Part shown: piece after piece, positions 8,824 through 17,807 of the stretch | Numbering within the stretch: position 1 is the stretch's first letter | Layout of the letters: every line of letters starts with the position of its first letter | Assembly: GCA_024742665.1 (NCBI GenBank) | Contig: JANSYA010000004.1 | Span: 248,001 to 312,000 of the forward strand | Length of the DNA stretch: 64,000 bases | Source of the DNA: a bacterium | Lineage (GTDB): Bacteria; Spirochaetota; Leptospiria; Leptospirales; Leptonemataceae | Direction of reading: 5' to 3' | Translations under genes and position numbers: made by a program | The notes under the pieces: model-generated | The model's database searches: none | Told to the model about the DNA's origin: nothing | The model's input: the letters and a program-made list of their open reading frames with translations, nothing else

Positions 8824-10683
8824 TCAGCGTTCGCGCATAAAACGGCGCCAATCCGCCAGATGCGTGATCTCGACGGCGTCGGGGTCGCCGGCGGCGAAAC
8901 CTTCGCAAATAAAACCTTTGCAGCTTTCGCCGTCGGCCAGCTCCACCGTGCCGATCCCCAGAGGCGCTGGAATACCGGCGATAAAATCCGCCCAGCGAGC
9001 GCGCGGCAATCCCCAGACCTCGACGGCGATTCCCGTCTTCCCCGCCCCCTTCAGCACGCCTGGATCTTCGCCATCGCCCAGACGAATCATGCCCGGGCGC
9101 GGCACGGCTCCGGGTAGGGCATAAAAACGATACACCGGAGCCGATCGCGTTTTTCGAATCAGGCGACCGCCCCGTTCGAGCAGCTGATGGTTCAGGGCCA
9201 TCCCCGACATATGCGCGCCGCAAACGACGATCGGTTCCAGGTCCTGCGTGCGAAACTTCGCATCGGGTGGCGCGATGCGGCCGCTCGATGCGCTGGAATT
9301 TTTTTGCGCTTTCATCGGAGTGGGAGCGGGCGCGAGCAGCTCCGCGAAATCCAGCAGGCGTTCGTCGCTGCCGGCGCTCGAAAAAAGCGTTACGCCCCAG
9401 GGCAGCCCGTCGGATCGAAAACCGGCCGGCGCCGCCACCGCCGCGAGATCCAGCAAGTTCATAAAATTCGTATACAGACCCAGATCCGAATTCAAGGTCA
9501 CAGGGTCCTGCTCGATTTCGGCGATGGAATAGGCCCGCGCAAGCGTCGGCGTCAGCATAAAATCGAGCCGGTGTTCGCGCTGGATCAGTTCCGTCTTCGC
9601 GCGCAGTTCCGCGAGGCGATAGCTCGCGCGAAAGGCGTCGACGGCGCTTGCCGCAGCGCCCCCGGCGATAATGTCGCGCGTCACCGGCAAAACATCGTCC
9701 GGTTGTTTTTCAATAAATTCGCCGACGGCGGCGTAGCGCTCCGCCAGCCAGGGCCCCTCGTACAGCAGCGCGGCGGCTTCACGATACGGCCGGAAGTCAA
9801 CTTCGACGCACTGGCCGCCCCGCTCTTCCAATCGCAGGATGCTTCGCCGCCACAGCATTTGAAAATCCGGATCCAGGTCGAGACTTTCGCTGCGGGGAAC
9901 GCCGAATACGAAATCGACGCCCGCCATGTCGCGATCGCCGGAAGGAGCATGGTACGCTGGAGCCGGCCGCGCGAAAGGATCGAGCGGGTCATAGTCGGCG
10001 GCGATTTTTAGGATCTCGCGGGCGTCGGCGGCGTTTTTCGCGAAGATCGAAACGCAGTCCAGAGAACGACAGGCCGGCACCACCCCGCGACAGCTCAAGA
10101 GCCCCCGGGTCGGTTTGACGCCGACCAGATGATTCAAGGCCGCAGGAATGCGCCCCGAACCGGCGGTATCCGTGCCCAGGGCGAAGCTGACCTGATCGAG
10201 AGCCGTCGCTATCGCCGATCCGGAGCTTGAGCCTCCGGATATATAATCGGGCAGATAGGCGTTGGGACAGGCTCCGTCGGGATGCCGCGTGCCGACCAAA
10301 CCCGTAGCGAACTGATCGAGATGGGTCTTGCCGATCGGCATCGCGCCGGCGGCGACCAAAAGCGATACGACGTGGGCCGATTGCTTTGGATTCGACGCGA
10401 AGCCCGGACAACCGGCGGTCGTCGGCAAACCGCGCAGGGCGATATTATCTTTGATCGCGAAAGGGATCCCGTATAGCGGCAGACGTTCGCGTTCGCCGTA
10501 GCGATCGTCGAGAGCCTGCGCGCGCTTTTGTAATTCGTCCGCGTCGAAATGCGAGATCCAGGCGACAGCCGGACCCGCCGCGATGCGTCGCAGCACTTCG
10601 CGGGCCACATCTCCCGGCCGCGGTCCCTGCGGATCGGCGTACGCCCGCCGCAACGACGCCAGATCGAATTTTAGATCTTTCAG
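8824..10683 (-). CDS. atzF: Allophanate hydrolase, probable CTG start
   Basis: Amidase-signature enzyme that splits allophanate to ammonia and CO2, the last step of the urea/guanidine carboxylase route. Catalytic Lys78 (FAIKDNI), the Gly/Ser-rich block GGSSSGS (151-156) and nucleophile Ser176 in DTAGSGR are present, followed by a C-terminal domain typical of AtzF (about 470-619), giving about 619 residues, the normal family length. No ATG or GTG occurs near the expected start. A CTG at 10683 overlaps the carboxylase stop as CTGA and has GAGG seven bases upstream, so I take it as the start; an in-frame TTG ten codons later is the alternative. The frame is open further upstream only as shadow inside the carboxylase gene. 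Confidence 0.88.
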   Translation of the reverse strand: MKDLKFDLASLRRAYADPQGPRPGDVAREVLRRIAAGPAVAWISHFDADELQKRAQALDDRYGERERLPLYGIPFAIKDNIALRGLPTTAGCPGFASNPKQSAHVVSLLVAAGAMPIGKTHLDQFATGLVGTRHPDGACPNAYLPDYISGGSSSGSAIATALDQVSFALGTDTAGSGRIPAALNHLVGVKPTRGLLSCRGVVPACRSLDCVSIFAKNAADAREILKIAADYDPLDPFARPAPAYHAPSGDRDMAGVDFVFGVPRSESLDLDPDFQMLWRRSILRLEERGGQCVEVDFRPYREAAALLYEGPWLAERYAAVGEFIEKQPDDVLPVTRDIIAGGAAASAVDAFRASYRLAELRAKTELIQREHRLDFMLTPTLARAYSIAEIEQDPVTLNSDLGLYTNFMNLLDLAAVAAPAGFRSDGLPWGVTLFSSAGSDERLLDFAELLAPAPTPMKAQKNSSASSGRIAPPDAKFRTQDLEPIVVCGAHMSGMALNHQLLERGGRLIRKTRSAPVYRFYALPGAVPRPGMIRLGDGEDPGVLKGAGKTGIAVEVWGLPRARWADFIAGIPAPLGIGTVELADGESCKGFICEGFAAGDPDAVEITHLADWRRFMRER

Positions 10684-13600
10684 TGTTTCGCCTCGCGCGT
10701 ATCGATCAGAACCAGGCGCTGCCCGGGCTTCGCCGGAGAGCCTTCGCCGCACAGCACTTCGGCGACGACGCCGTCGCAAGGCGCCTGCACCGCGACTTCC
10801 ATCTTCATGGCTTCTAAAATCAAAACGTCTTCGCCCGCGCGAATATGCGTGCCAGGGGCGGCCAGCAATTTCCAGACGTTGCCGTGCATCGGGCTGTTCA
10901 CCGCAGCGATATGCGCCGGCAGTTCGCTCGCAGTTTCCGGACCGGCACCGCTCTCCGGGCTGGACTCCCCGGGCGCCGGCGGCGGCGGCAAATCGCGCCA
11001 TCGTTCGCGCTCCGCTTCGAAGGCCGCCTGCTGCCTGTGTTTGAACGCGGCGATGTCCGACTCGTTGTCCGCCAGAAATCGATTGTACTCGGCGGCGCGA
11101 AAACGGGCGGCGTCGATTCGCAGACTGACGCGGCCGGTAAGAAAGTCCGCGCGAAAATCCATCAGCTCTTCCGGCGCTACGGGAAAGAAACGAATTTCGT
11201 CGAAGAAGCGCAGCAGATAGGGATGGCCGGCGGCGAATTCGCGCGTGCGACGATAGGTATTCCAGACCTGGCAGGTGCGACCGACGAACTGATAACCGCC
11301 CGGGCCTTCCATCCCGTAAACGCACAGGTACGCGCCGCCGATGCCCACCGCGTTTTGCGGCGTCCAGGTCCGAGCCGGATTGTATTTCGTCGTAACCAGG
11401 CGATGGCGTGGATCGAGGGGCGTGGCGACCGGCGCTCCCAGATACACGTCGCCCAATCCCATGACCATATAACTTGCATCGAATACAATCTTACGAACCG
11501 CTTCAATATCATCCAGACCGTTGATGCGTCGAATGAATTCCAGATTATCGGGACACCACGGAGCGTCTTTCCAGACCGACTGCATGTACTTTTCCGTCGC
11601 CAGCACGGTCGAAGCGTCGTTCCAGGACAGAGGCAAATGCACGACGCGACTTTCTATTTCCAGATTACTCACGTCCGCCAGCTCGGCTTCGGCGCGACGC
11701 AGCTCTTCGACGAGGGCCGCGGCGTCCGTGACCAGGCTGTCGAAATGAATTTGCAGCGAACGAATGCCCGGAGTCAAATCCAGCACGCCCCGGATTTCTT
11801 CCGGATGCGATCTGAGCCACTGCATCAAAGCGTGCACCCGCAGGCGCAAATTCAAGTCGAGCACGATCGGACCGTACTCCACCAGCAAATAGCGATCCCC
11901 CGCCTGGCGGATGACAACGCCCGTGGGATGTTCGCCCGCGTCGCGAGCATAGAGCACCGCTTCGCTGTGATCGTGATGATTCCCGGACGCGGCGGCTCCC
12001 GCCTCAGGCGCAGCAGTCGGACGCGCGAAATTCTTCGCAGCGGTCGGCGCGCTTCGGGAAGCGCTGACTTCGATCGTTTCATTTTCTGGCGCGCGAGCGA
12101 GCTCGCGTTCCTGCCGGCGTTCTAAATCCGACGCCTCGTCCCGGCTGATCCTCACGAAGCGCACGCGATCGCCCGGGCGCAGCTGACCGATCTTCCAGAG
12201 CTCCGCCTGCACGATCGTCGCGGGGCAAACGAAACCGCCGAGACTCGGACCGTCCGGCCCCAGTATAATCGGCATATCGCCGGTGAAGTCGATCGCGCCG
12301 ACAGCGTAGGCGTTGTCGTGAATATTCGAGGGATGCAATCCCGCTTCGCCGCCGTCGGGCCGCGCCCAGCCCGGCTTCGGGCCGATCAGACGCACGCCGG
12401 TTCGGGCGGAATTGTAGTGCACCTCCCAGTCGGTGCTAAAAAATATTTCGATGAACTCCGGCGTAAAAAATTCCGGCGCCGCGTGGGGTCCGTACAGCAC
12501 GCCGATTTGAACCGGCGCGTCGACCGGATACTCCGGAACCAGCTCCCGCTCTAATCTGATATTAGTTGCACTTAAGGAATCGACGGAGTCGGCGGCGGAA
12601 TCCTGGTTGATCCGCAGCACGTCTCCGGTGCTCAAATTGCGACCGGCATGGCCGCCGAATTCTCCGAGCGCGAAGGTCGCCCGGCTGCCCAGATAGGCCG
12701 GCACGTCCAGGCCGTTTTTTACAAGCAGATAGCTCCGCGAACCGCCGTGCCCCTCCAGAACGGCCCCGATCTTTAAGACCGAGCCGGCGGGCGCCTGGAT
12801 CACGGTCCAGTACGGCACCGCTTCGCCGGCAGACTCGTCGCCTGCTGCGCCGGATGCGCCGGGTGCATTCGAAGCCCGGCCGGAGGCGTCCGGGGGTATC
12901 AGGCGCGCCCGCATATTTGCGCCGGTCAAACAAAAGCATGTCGCCTGGCGAAAGCGCAGCGTCGCTCCGCTCACGGTCATCTCCAGACCCGCCGCCGACG
13001 GCTCGTTTTTTAACAGAGCGTTTCCCAGGCGAAAGGCCAGCGCGTCCATCGGCCCGGAAGGCGGCACGCCCACGTCCCAATAGCCGACGCGGCCGGGATA
13101 ATCCTGCACGCTGGTCTGAGCGCCAGGCGCCAGCACTTCCATGCTTCGCGACTCATACTCGAAATCGTCGAGCATGCGCGTCCAGACCCGGCCGCCGCGA
13201 AAATCTTCGCCCGCAATAATCGCGCGTAAAAATTCCTGATTGGTTTCAATGCCGTAAATCCGCGTTTCGGCCAGCGCGCGTTCCAGACGATCCAGGACCG
13301 CCTCCCGGCTCGGGCCGGTCACCATAACTTTCGCGAGCAGCGGATCGTAGTACGGACTCACGACCGAACCGCTTTCAATCCAGGCGTCGACGCGCGCGTT
13401 TACCAGACCGTCGCGGGGAAACTCCACGTGATTGAGCACGCCGGAGCCGGGTTGAAAATTCTTCGCCGGATCTTCGGCGTACACTCGCGCCTGGATCGAA
13501 TAGGCCCGCTCCGGATCTGCTTCGCGCTTCGCCGACCATTCGTCGAGAAAATCGCTCTCTCCCGCCGCCAGGCGAATCATCCATTCGACGAGATCCACGC

Positions 13601-14543
13601 CGGTGACGTTTTCGGTAATGCCATGTTCGACCTGCAGTCGAGTGTTGACTTCGAGAAAATAAAATTCAGAAGCGGCTTCGTCGTACACGAATTCGACCGT
13701 GCCGGCCGAACGATAGTCGACCGCCGCGCCCAGGCGCTCGGCCGCCGCGTACAAATCGGCGCGCAGCTCCGGCGAAAGGCCGGGGGCCGGCGTCTCTTCG
13801 ATTACCTTTTGATTGCGACGCTGCACGGAGCAATCGCGTTCGCCCAGGGCGACGACCCTGCCCGCGCCATCGCCGAAGATCTGGACTTCGACGTGCCGGG
13901 CGCGTTCGACGAAGCGCTCAATATAAATACCGTCGTCGGCGAAATTGCGGCGCCCCAGATCGCGCACGGTCTGGAACTCGCGCTCCAGCTCGGCCGGATT
14001 CGCGCACAGGCGCATGCCGATTCCGCCGCCGCCGGCGGTGCTCTTCAGCATCACGGGAAAACCAACGCGCTCCGCTTCGCGCCGGGCTTCGTCAATGTCG
14101 GCCAGCAGACCGCTGCCGGGCAAAAGCGGCACTTCGCTTTTCAGAGCCAGCTCCCGGGCCGTGTGCTTTAATCCAAAGTCCCGCAGCTGGGCCGGCGTCG
14201 GCCCGATAAAGGCGATATTGTCTTGCGCGCAGGCTTCAGCGAAGGCCGCGTTTTCGCTCAGGAAACCGTAGCCTGGATGAACGCCCAGAATCGGTGAAGA
14301 ACCGGACGAGTTCCCTTTCGGCAGCACGCTGCGAGCGGCAGCGAGCACCGCGGCAACGTCTAGATAACTTTCGGCCGCGGCGTCGCCGGGTAAAGCGATC
14401 GCCTCGTCGGCGTCGAGCACGTGACGCGCTTCGCGATCGGCGGGGGAATACAGAGCGACCGAAGCGACGCCCAATTTCTTGAGACTGCGCTGAATGCGCA
14501 CGGCGATTTCGCCGCGATTCGCGATCAGAACTTTCTCAAACAT
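10680..14543 (-). CDS. uca: Urea/guanidine carboxylase (biotin-dependent)
   Basis: 1287-residue multidomain enzyme: biotin carboxylase (about 1-450), carboxyltransferase halves related to KipA and KipI (about 470-1150) and a biotin carrier domain at the C-terminus with ILEAMKME, biotinyl Lys1247. It carboxylates its substrate with ATP and bicarbonate. Bacterial enzymes in clusters with these partners are now regarded as guanidine carboxylases. In the carboxyltransferase region yeast urea carboxylase has, from memory, Asn in GAINFTGD, while this protein has Asp752 in GAIDFTGD, consistent with guanidine; this needs an alignment. The gene sits between the two associated proteins (upstream) and allophanate hydrolase (4-base overlap downstream). 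Start ATG at 14543 gives the standard MFEKVLIANRGEIA. Confidence 0.93.
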   Translation of the reverse strand: MFEKVLIANRGEIAVRIQRSLKKLGVASVALYSPADREARHVLDADEAIALPGDAAAESYLDVAAVLAAARSVLPKGNSSGSSPILGVHPGYGFLSENAAFAEACAQDNIAFIGPTPAQLRDFGLKHTARELALKSEVPLLPGSGLLADIDEARREAERVGFPVMLKSTAGGGGIGMRLCANPAELEREFQTVRDLGRRNFADDGIYIERFVERARHVEVQIFGDGAGRVVALGERDCSVQRRNQKVIEETPAPGLSPELRADLYAAAERLGAAVDYRSAGTVEFVYDEAASEFYFLEVNTRLQVEHGITENVTGVDLVEWMIRLAAGESDFLDEWSAKREADPERAYSIQARVYAEDPAKNFQPGSGVLNHVEFPRDGLVNARVDAWIESGSVVSPYYDPLLAKVMVTGPSREAVLDRLERALAETRIYGIETNQEFLRAIIAGEDFRGGRVWTRMLDDFEYESRSMEVLAPGAQTSVQDYPGRVGYWDVGVPPSGPMDALAFRLGNALLKNEPSAAGLEMTVSGATLRFRQATCFCLTGANMRARLIPPDASGRASNAPGASGAAGDESAGEAVPYWTVIQAPAGSVLKIGAVLEGHGGSRSYLLVKNGLDVPAYLGSRATFALGEFGGHAGRNLSTGDVLRINQDSAADSVDSLSATNIRLERELVPEYPVDAPVQIGVLYGPHAAPEFFTPEFIEIFFSTDWEVHYNSARTGVRLIGPKPGWARPDGGEAGLHPSNIHDNAYAVGAIDFTGDMPIILGPDGPSLGGFVCPATIVQAELWKIGQLRPGDRVRFVRISRDEASDLERRQERELARAPENETIEVSASRSAPTAAKNFARPTAAPEAGAAASGNHHDHSEAVLYARDAGEHPTGVVIRQAGDRYLLVEYGPIVLDLNLRLRVHALMQWLRSHPEEIRGVLDLTPGIRSLQIHFDSLVTDAAALVEELRRAEAELADVSNLEIESRVVHLPLSWNDASTVLATEKYMQSVWKDAPWCPDNLEFIRRINGLDDIEAVRKIVFDASYMVMGLGDVYLGAPVATPLDPRHRLVTTKYNPARTWTPQNAVGIGGAYLCVYGMEGPGGYQFVGRTCQVWNTYRRTREFAAGHPYLLRFFDEIRFFPVAPEELMDFRADFLTGRVSLRIDAARFRAAEYNRFLADNESDIAAFKHRQQAAFEAERERWRDLPPPPAPGESSPESGAGPETASELPAHIAAVNSPMHGNVWKLLAAPGTHIRAGEDVLILEAMKMEVAVQAPCDGVVAEVLCGEGSPAKPGQRLVLIDTREAKH

Positions 14544-14546
14544 CCC

Positions 14547-15224
14547 TCACTCCCAGATTAAGACTTCCACCGGAGTGGGATTGTACGCGTTGCAGGGATT
14601 GTTTAACTGCGGACAGTTGCTGATTAAGATCATCACGTCCATCAGCGCCTTCAGTTCCACGTACTTACCGGCATGCGAAATACCGTCCTCGAAAGTCAGT
14701 CGCCCTTCCGGAGTCACCGGCACGTTCATAAAGAAATTTATATTACTGGTGATGTCGCGCTTGCTCAAGCCGCCGGCTTCCCGTAGAGCGGCGGGGCCGT
14801 GCTGGCAATCGGCGATGGCCAGCAGGAAGCTATCCCGGCAGCTGTGCATAAATTTTTTGTCTAAAGCGTAGCGCACCATATTGCTTTCGCTCGCACAGGC
14901 TCCGCCCAGGGTATCGTGACGACCGCAGGTGTCGGCCGTGATTTCGAGCATCGCGCGGCCTTCGTTCGAAATCAGCCGGGTGCCGGTCGTCAGATAGATA
15001 TTTCTTTGTTCGCGAATCGTATCGACGGAACTGTAGCGTTCCAGCGGATCCGCCGCGCTATAAAACAGAGTATCGACCGCCTGATTCCCTTTTAAGTCCA
15101 GGATCCGCACGGTCTGGCCGGCCTTGATCTCGTAAATAAAGGGATCCCCCGCGCGAACGGTGTGACGAAAGACCGCGTCATCGGGGAGCAGGGAACTTTC
15201 AGTCAGTGTGCTTTGAGAAGTCAT
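14547..15224 (-). CDS. Urea carboxylase-associated protein 2 (carboxyguanidine deiminase subunit, CgdB-like)
   Basis: 225-residue protein of the UAAP family (TIGR03425 type). Its sequence shows the shared block [20 protein letters not shown] and the cysteine-containing segment [19 protein letters not shown], also seen in its neighbour. The two UAAP proteins are reported to form carboxyguanidine deiminase, which converts carboxyguanidine to allophanate between the carboxylase and AtzF. The stop lies four bases from the carboxylase start, so they are co-transcribed. Assignment as subunit 2 rests on size and order; both partners are clearly homologous to each other. Confidence 0.87.
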   Translation of the reverse strand: MTSQSTLTESSLLPDDAVFRHTVRAGDPFIYEIKAGQTVRILDLKGNQAVDTLFYSAADPLERYSSVDTIREQRNIYLTTGTRLISNEGRAMLEITADTCGRHDTLGGACASESNMVRYALDKKFMHSCRDSFLLAIADCQHGPAALREAGGLSKRDITSNINFFMNVPVTPEGRLTFEDGISHAGKYVELKALMDVMILISNCPQLNNPCNAYNPTPVEVLIWE

Positions 15225-15249
15225 AATAGCCTGGTCTTTTCAGCCGAAT

Positions 15250-16020
15250 TTATAGCTCGTGCTGCGCGAAATAGTCGAGCGTGTTGCGAAAGCCGCGCTC
15301 GTTCTCAGGCCGCGACAGACGACACGGATCCTCAGGGCCCCCGCCGATACCCGAACGCCAGATCGTCATGCGCACCGGTTTGATCGGATAGCCTTCAGCG
15401 GAATCGAGGGGATGCGGCGCCGTATTCAAAGCGCACAGCACGTTCATCTCCGCGCGCAGGTCGACAAATGAGCCGGCCGGCGAAGATCCCGCATTAAAAT
15501 TCATGCCGCCGCGCAGGTCGACCGTCACTTTGCTGAAGAAATTGATATTCGGAACCAAATCGCGCAGGCCTAAATTAAAGCGCCCCAGCTGCATCAAGAA
15601 GGCGTCGCGGCCGCTGCGATAATAATCGTTATGGTGATCTTCATAGTGTCTTTCGCCGTACTGCTTCGCGATCATAGCGGCGTTGCTTGTGCCGCAGATC
15701 GTATCGTGCCAGCCGCAGGTATCGGCCGTAAGCGAAACCAGAATTCGGCCCATGTCGGAATAACACACGTTGCCCGCGGTTAAGTACGCGATGTGCTGGG
15801 CCTTGAGGGTATCGGGCATATTATAGCGTTCGCTGGTTTCGTCCTGATTATAAAACAGGGCGCCGACGTTCGCGCCGCCTTCTAAATCGGTCAATCGCAG
15901 AGTATAGCCGCGGCGAATGCGCAGCGACCAATGGGCCCCGCCGCCGGGTAAGACCTCGTCGTAGACGACCAACTCCGGTGGGATCGTTTGCGCTGTTTCG
16001 CTCTGGCCTGGATTGCTCAT
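15250..16020 (-). CDS. Urea carboxylase-associated protein 1 (carboxyguanidine deiminase subunit, CgdA-like)
   Basis: 256-residue UAAP1-type protein (TIGR03424-like). It shares with the downstream gene the block GYTLRLTDLEGGANVGALFY and the cysteine segment TADTCGWHDTICGTS, the latter likely contributing metal or active-site ligands. The C-terminal YPIKPVRMTIWRSG is typical of UAAP1. Placed directly after the transporter ATPase and before UAAP2, matching the order found in other bacteria (transporter, UAAP1, UAAP2, carboxylase, hydrolase). The pair is believed to deiminate carboxyguanidine, releasing ammonia. Confidence 0.87.
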   Translation of the reverse strand: MSNPGQSETAQTIPPELVVYDEVLPGGGAHWSLRIRRGYTLRLTDLEGGANVGALFYNQDETSERYNMPDTLKAQHIAYLTAGNVCYSDMGRILVSLTADTCGWHDTICGTSNAAMIAKQYGERHYEDHHNDYYRSGRDAFLMQLGRFNLGLRDLVPNINFFSKVTVDLRGGMNFNAGSSPAGSFVDLRAEMNVLCALNTAPHPLDSAEGYPIKPVRMTIWRSGIGGGPEDPCRLSRPENERGFRNTLDYFAQHEL

Positions 16021-16045
16021 GCTTCGTTCTTTGTATGATTAGCGT

Positions 16046-16897
16046 CTATTTTCCGCCGCTCTTTTTCAGGGCGATCAGCTTCGCCAGACTTTCGTTGCGC
16101 GCTCCGCCGCCGTCGGCCTGGGCGTGCAGGAGATCCAACAGCTCCCGCTTCATTCGAAAGAATTCCGGTTCCATCTTGAGGCTGAAATCGATCTTCTTTT
16201 CGAATGGCACCGGCACATCGGCGATTACACGGCCCGGGCGCGCGCTGAATACCAGAATTCGCGATCCGAGAAAGATCGCTTCGTCCACGTCGTGGGTGAC
16301 AAAGATCACGGTCGTCTTTTCGTGTTCGCTGATTAAGAGCAGCAGTTCCTGCATCTCTTCGCGCGTCTGAGAATCCAGGGCGCCGAAGGGTTCGTCCATC
16401 AGCATCAGCTTCGGACGATTCACCAGGGTGCGCGCGATCGCCACCCGCTGCTTCATACCGCCGGAAAGCTCCCGGGGATGTGCATTCTTGAATTTCGAAA
16501 GCCCCATCAGATCGAGTAAAAACTCCACGCGCGCGATGCGATCGTAGGTTTCGCCGCGGGTCAATCCGTCCGTATTTGAACTCAGACGATTGCTAAAGGC
16601 CGCGTTCTGTTCGACCGTCAGCCAGGGAAAGAGCGTATAGTTCTGAAAAACCAGGCCGCGTTCGCGACCGGGGCCGGCGACCGCTTCGCCGTCTAACAAA
16701 ATCTCGCCGCCGCTCGGTTCTTCCAGACCGGCGAGCATATATAACAATGTGGATTTGCCGCAGCCGGACGGCCCCAGCAAACATAAAAATTCTCCGGAGC
16801 TCACGCTGAAACTGGTCGGCACCAGGGCCGTAACGTCCGCGGTCTTCGCACTCGCGGCGGGATAGATCTTCCCAATGTCGCGCACGTCCAGCTGCAT
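16046..16897 (-). CDS. ABC transporter ATPase, nitrate/taurine type, of the guanidine/urea cluster
   Basis: 283-residue ATPase energising import. Walker A LLGPSGCGKSTLL (about 41-53), Q-loop FQNYTLFPW, signature LSGGMKQRVAIA, Walker B LMLMDEPFGALD and switch VTHDVDEA are all intact, and the sequence is of the SsuB/TauB/NrtD class. It ends 26 bases before UAAP1 and starts one base after the permease stop, so it is inside the same transcript. The substrate is inferred from context as guanidine or a related carboxylase substrate, not from the ATPase itself. Confidence 0.92.
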   Translation of the reverse strand: MQLDVRDIGKIYPAASAKTADVTALVPTSFSVSSGEFLCLLGPSGCGKSTLLYMLAGLEEPSGGEILLDGEAVAGPGRERGLVFQNYTLFPWLTVEQNAAFSNRLSSNTDGLTRGETYDRIARVEFLLDLMGLSKFKNAHPRELSGGMKQRVAIARTLVNRPKLMLMDEPFGALDSQTREEMQELLLLISEHEKTTVIFVTHDVDEAIFLGSRILVFSARPGRVIADVPVPFEKKIDFSLKMEPEFFRMKRELLDLLHAQADGGGARNESLAKLIALKKSGGK

Positions 16898-16898
16898 A

Positions 16899-17708
16899 TC
16901 AGTGTTTCACCGTCTCGGCCCACCGAAAGGCCCGTCGATTGAATACTCGAAACAGGTAGTCTAAAAATAATCCGAATACGCCCAGCAATATTAAATAAAC
17001 GTACATCTCTTCGATTTGTTTGTAGCGATAAAAACGCAAGATGCGGTATCCCAGGCCTTCGCTCGCCGCGATCAACTCCGCCACGACCAAATAGGTCCAC
17101 GCCCAGCCGTTGCACAATCGCAGGGCGTCGAAGATTCCGGGCAGCGCCGCCGGCGTAAGGACCTGGCCGATCACTTCCAGACGTTTCGCGCCCAGAGTAT
17201 AGCTGACCTGTAACAGATCGTACGCAACCCGGCGCACTTCGTCAGCGACCATTAAGAGCAGCTGGAAAAACACGCCTACGAAAATCAGCATAACCTTCGG
17301 CGTTTCCTCGATGCCGAAGAAAACCATCAGCAGCGGGATCAAAGCCGGCACGGGAACGTAGCGCGCGAATTCCGTCAGCGGCTGCAGCAGGGCTTCAAAG
17401 AAACGAAAGGCGCCGATTAATATCCCCAATGGCACCGCGATCAAAGCCGCGATCAAAAATCCAGCCGACACGCGTATGAAGCTGTACTGTAAATCAGTCC
17501 AGACATCTTCGCCCTGAAAGATTTCGACCGCCGCGGTAAAGAGCGCGCCGGGAGTCGGCACGAAGTGCGCGTTTACGAAACCCTGAGCGCTGAACCAGGC
17601 GTAAAACAGAGCGGCTCCCAGGAAACTAAGGCCCACGAGAATTTGAAAGGTTCGCCTGGGAATCTGCCTGCGCAGTTCGAATGTGCCTTTCAAATTCTCG
17701 CGAAACAT
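16899..17708 (-). CDS. ABC transporter permease of the guanidine/urea cluster
   Basis: 269-residue inner-membrane permease of the SsuC/TauC class with six predicted helices (first at about 25-45, last at about 237-257). The EAA cytoplasmic loop, contact point for the ATPase, reads VSYTLGAKRLEVIGQVLTPA; CNGWAWTYLVVAELI follows. It is separated from the upstream binding-protein gene by about 100 bases that carry a tandem hairpin, and from the ATPase by one base. The spacing suggests lower expression than the binding protein. Confidence 0.9.
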   Translation of the reverse strand: MFRENLKGTFELRRQIPRRTFQILVGLSFLGAALFYAWFSAQGFVNAHFVPTPGALFTAAVEIFQGEDVWTDLQYSFIRVSAGFLIAALIAVPLGILIGAFRFFEALLQPLTEFARYVPVPALIPLLMVFFGIEETPKVMLIFVGVFFQLLLMVADEVRRVAYDLLQVSYTLGAKRLEVIGQVLTPAALPGIFDALRLCNGWAWTYLVVAELIAASEGLGYRILRFYRYKQIEEMYVYLILLGVFGLFLDYLFRVFNRRAFRWAETVKH

Positions 17709-17733
17709 ATTCTGGATCGAATGGCGACTGCGA

Positions 17734-17800
17734 CGGAGGCTTCGGAGCGCTTGTACGCCCGAAGCCTCGCTTCGGAGCGCTTGTACGCCCGAAGCCTCCG
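17734..17800 (-). repeat. Tandem 30-bp hairpin repeat between binding-protein and permease genes
   Basis: Two direct copies of a 28-base core (17741-17768 and 17771-17798), each with a self-complementary arm pair GCTTCGG/CCGAAGC. The outer ends also pair over 12 bases (CGGAGGCTTCGG with CCGAAGCCTCCG), so the RNA can form either two hairpins or one long stem. The position immediately after the binding-protein stop is the classic place for a 3'-protecting or attenuating structure. Confidence 0.75.
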
Positions 17801-17807
17801 CTCAATC

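Noticed and set aside
9187..10011. 274-codon frame on the plus strand
   Set aside because: Antisense to the confidently assigned allophanate hydrolase.
10845..12125. Long open frame (426 codons) on the plus strand
   Set aside because: It is antisense to the carboxylase gene; composition is Arg/Gln-rich shadow coding typical of GC-rich genes.
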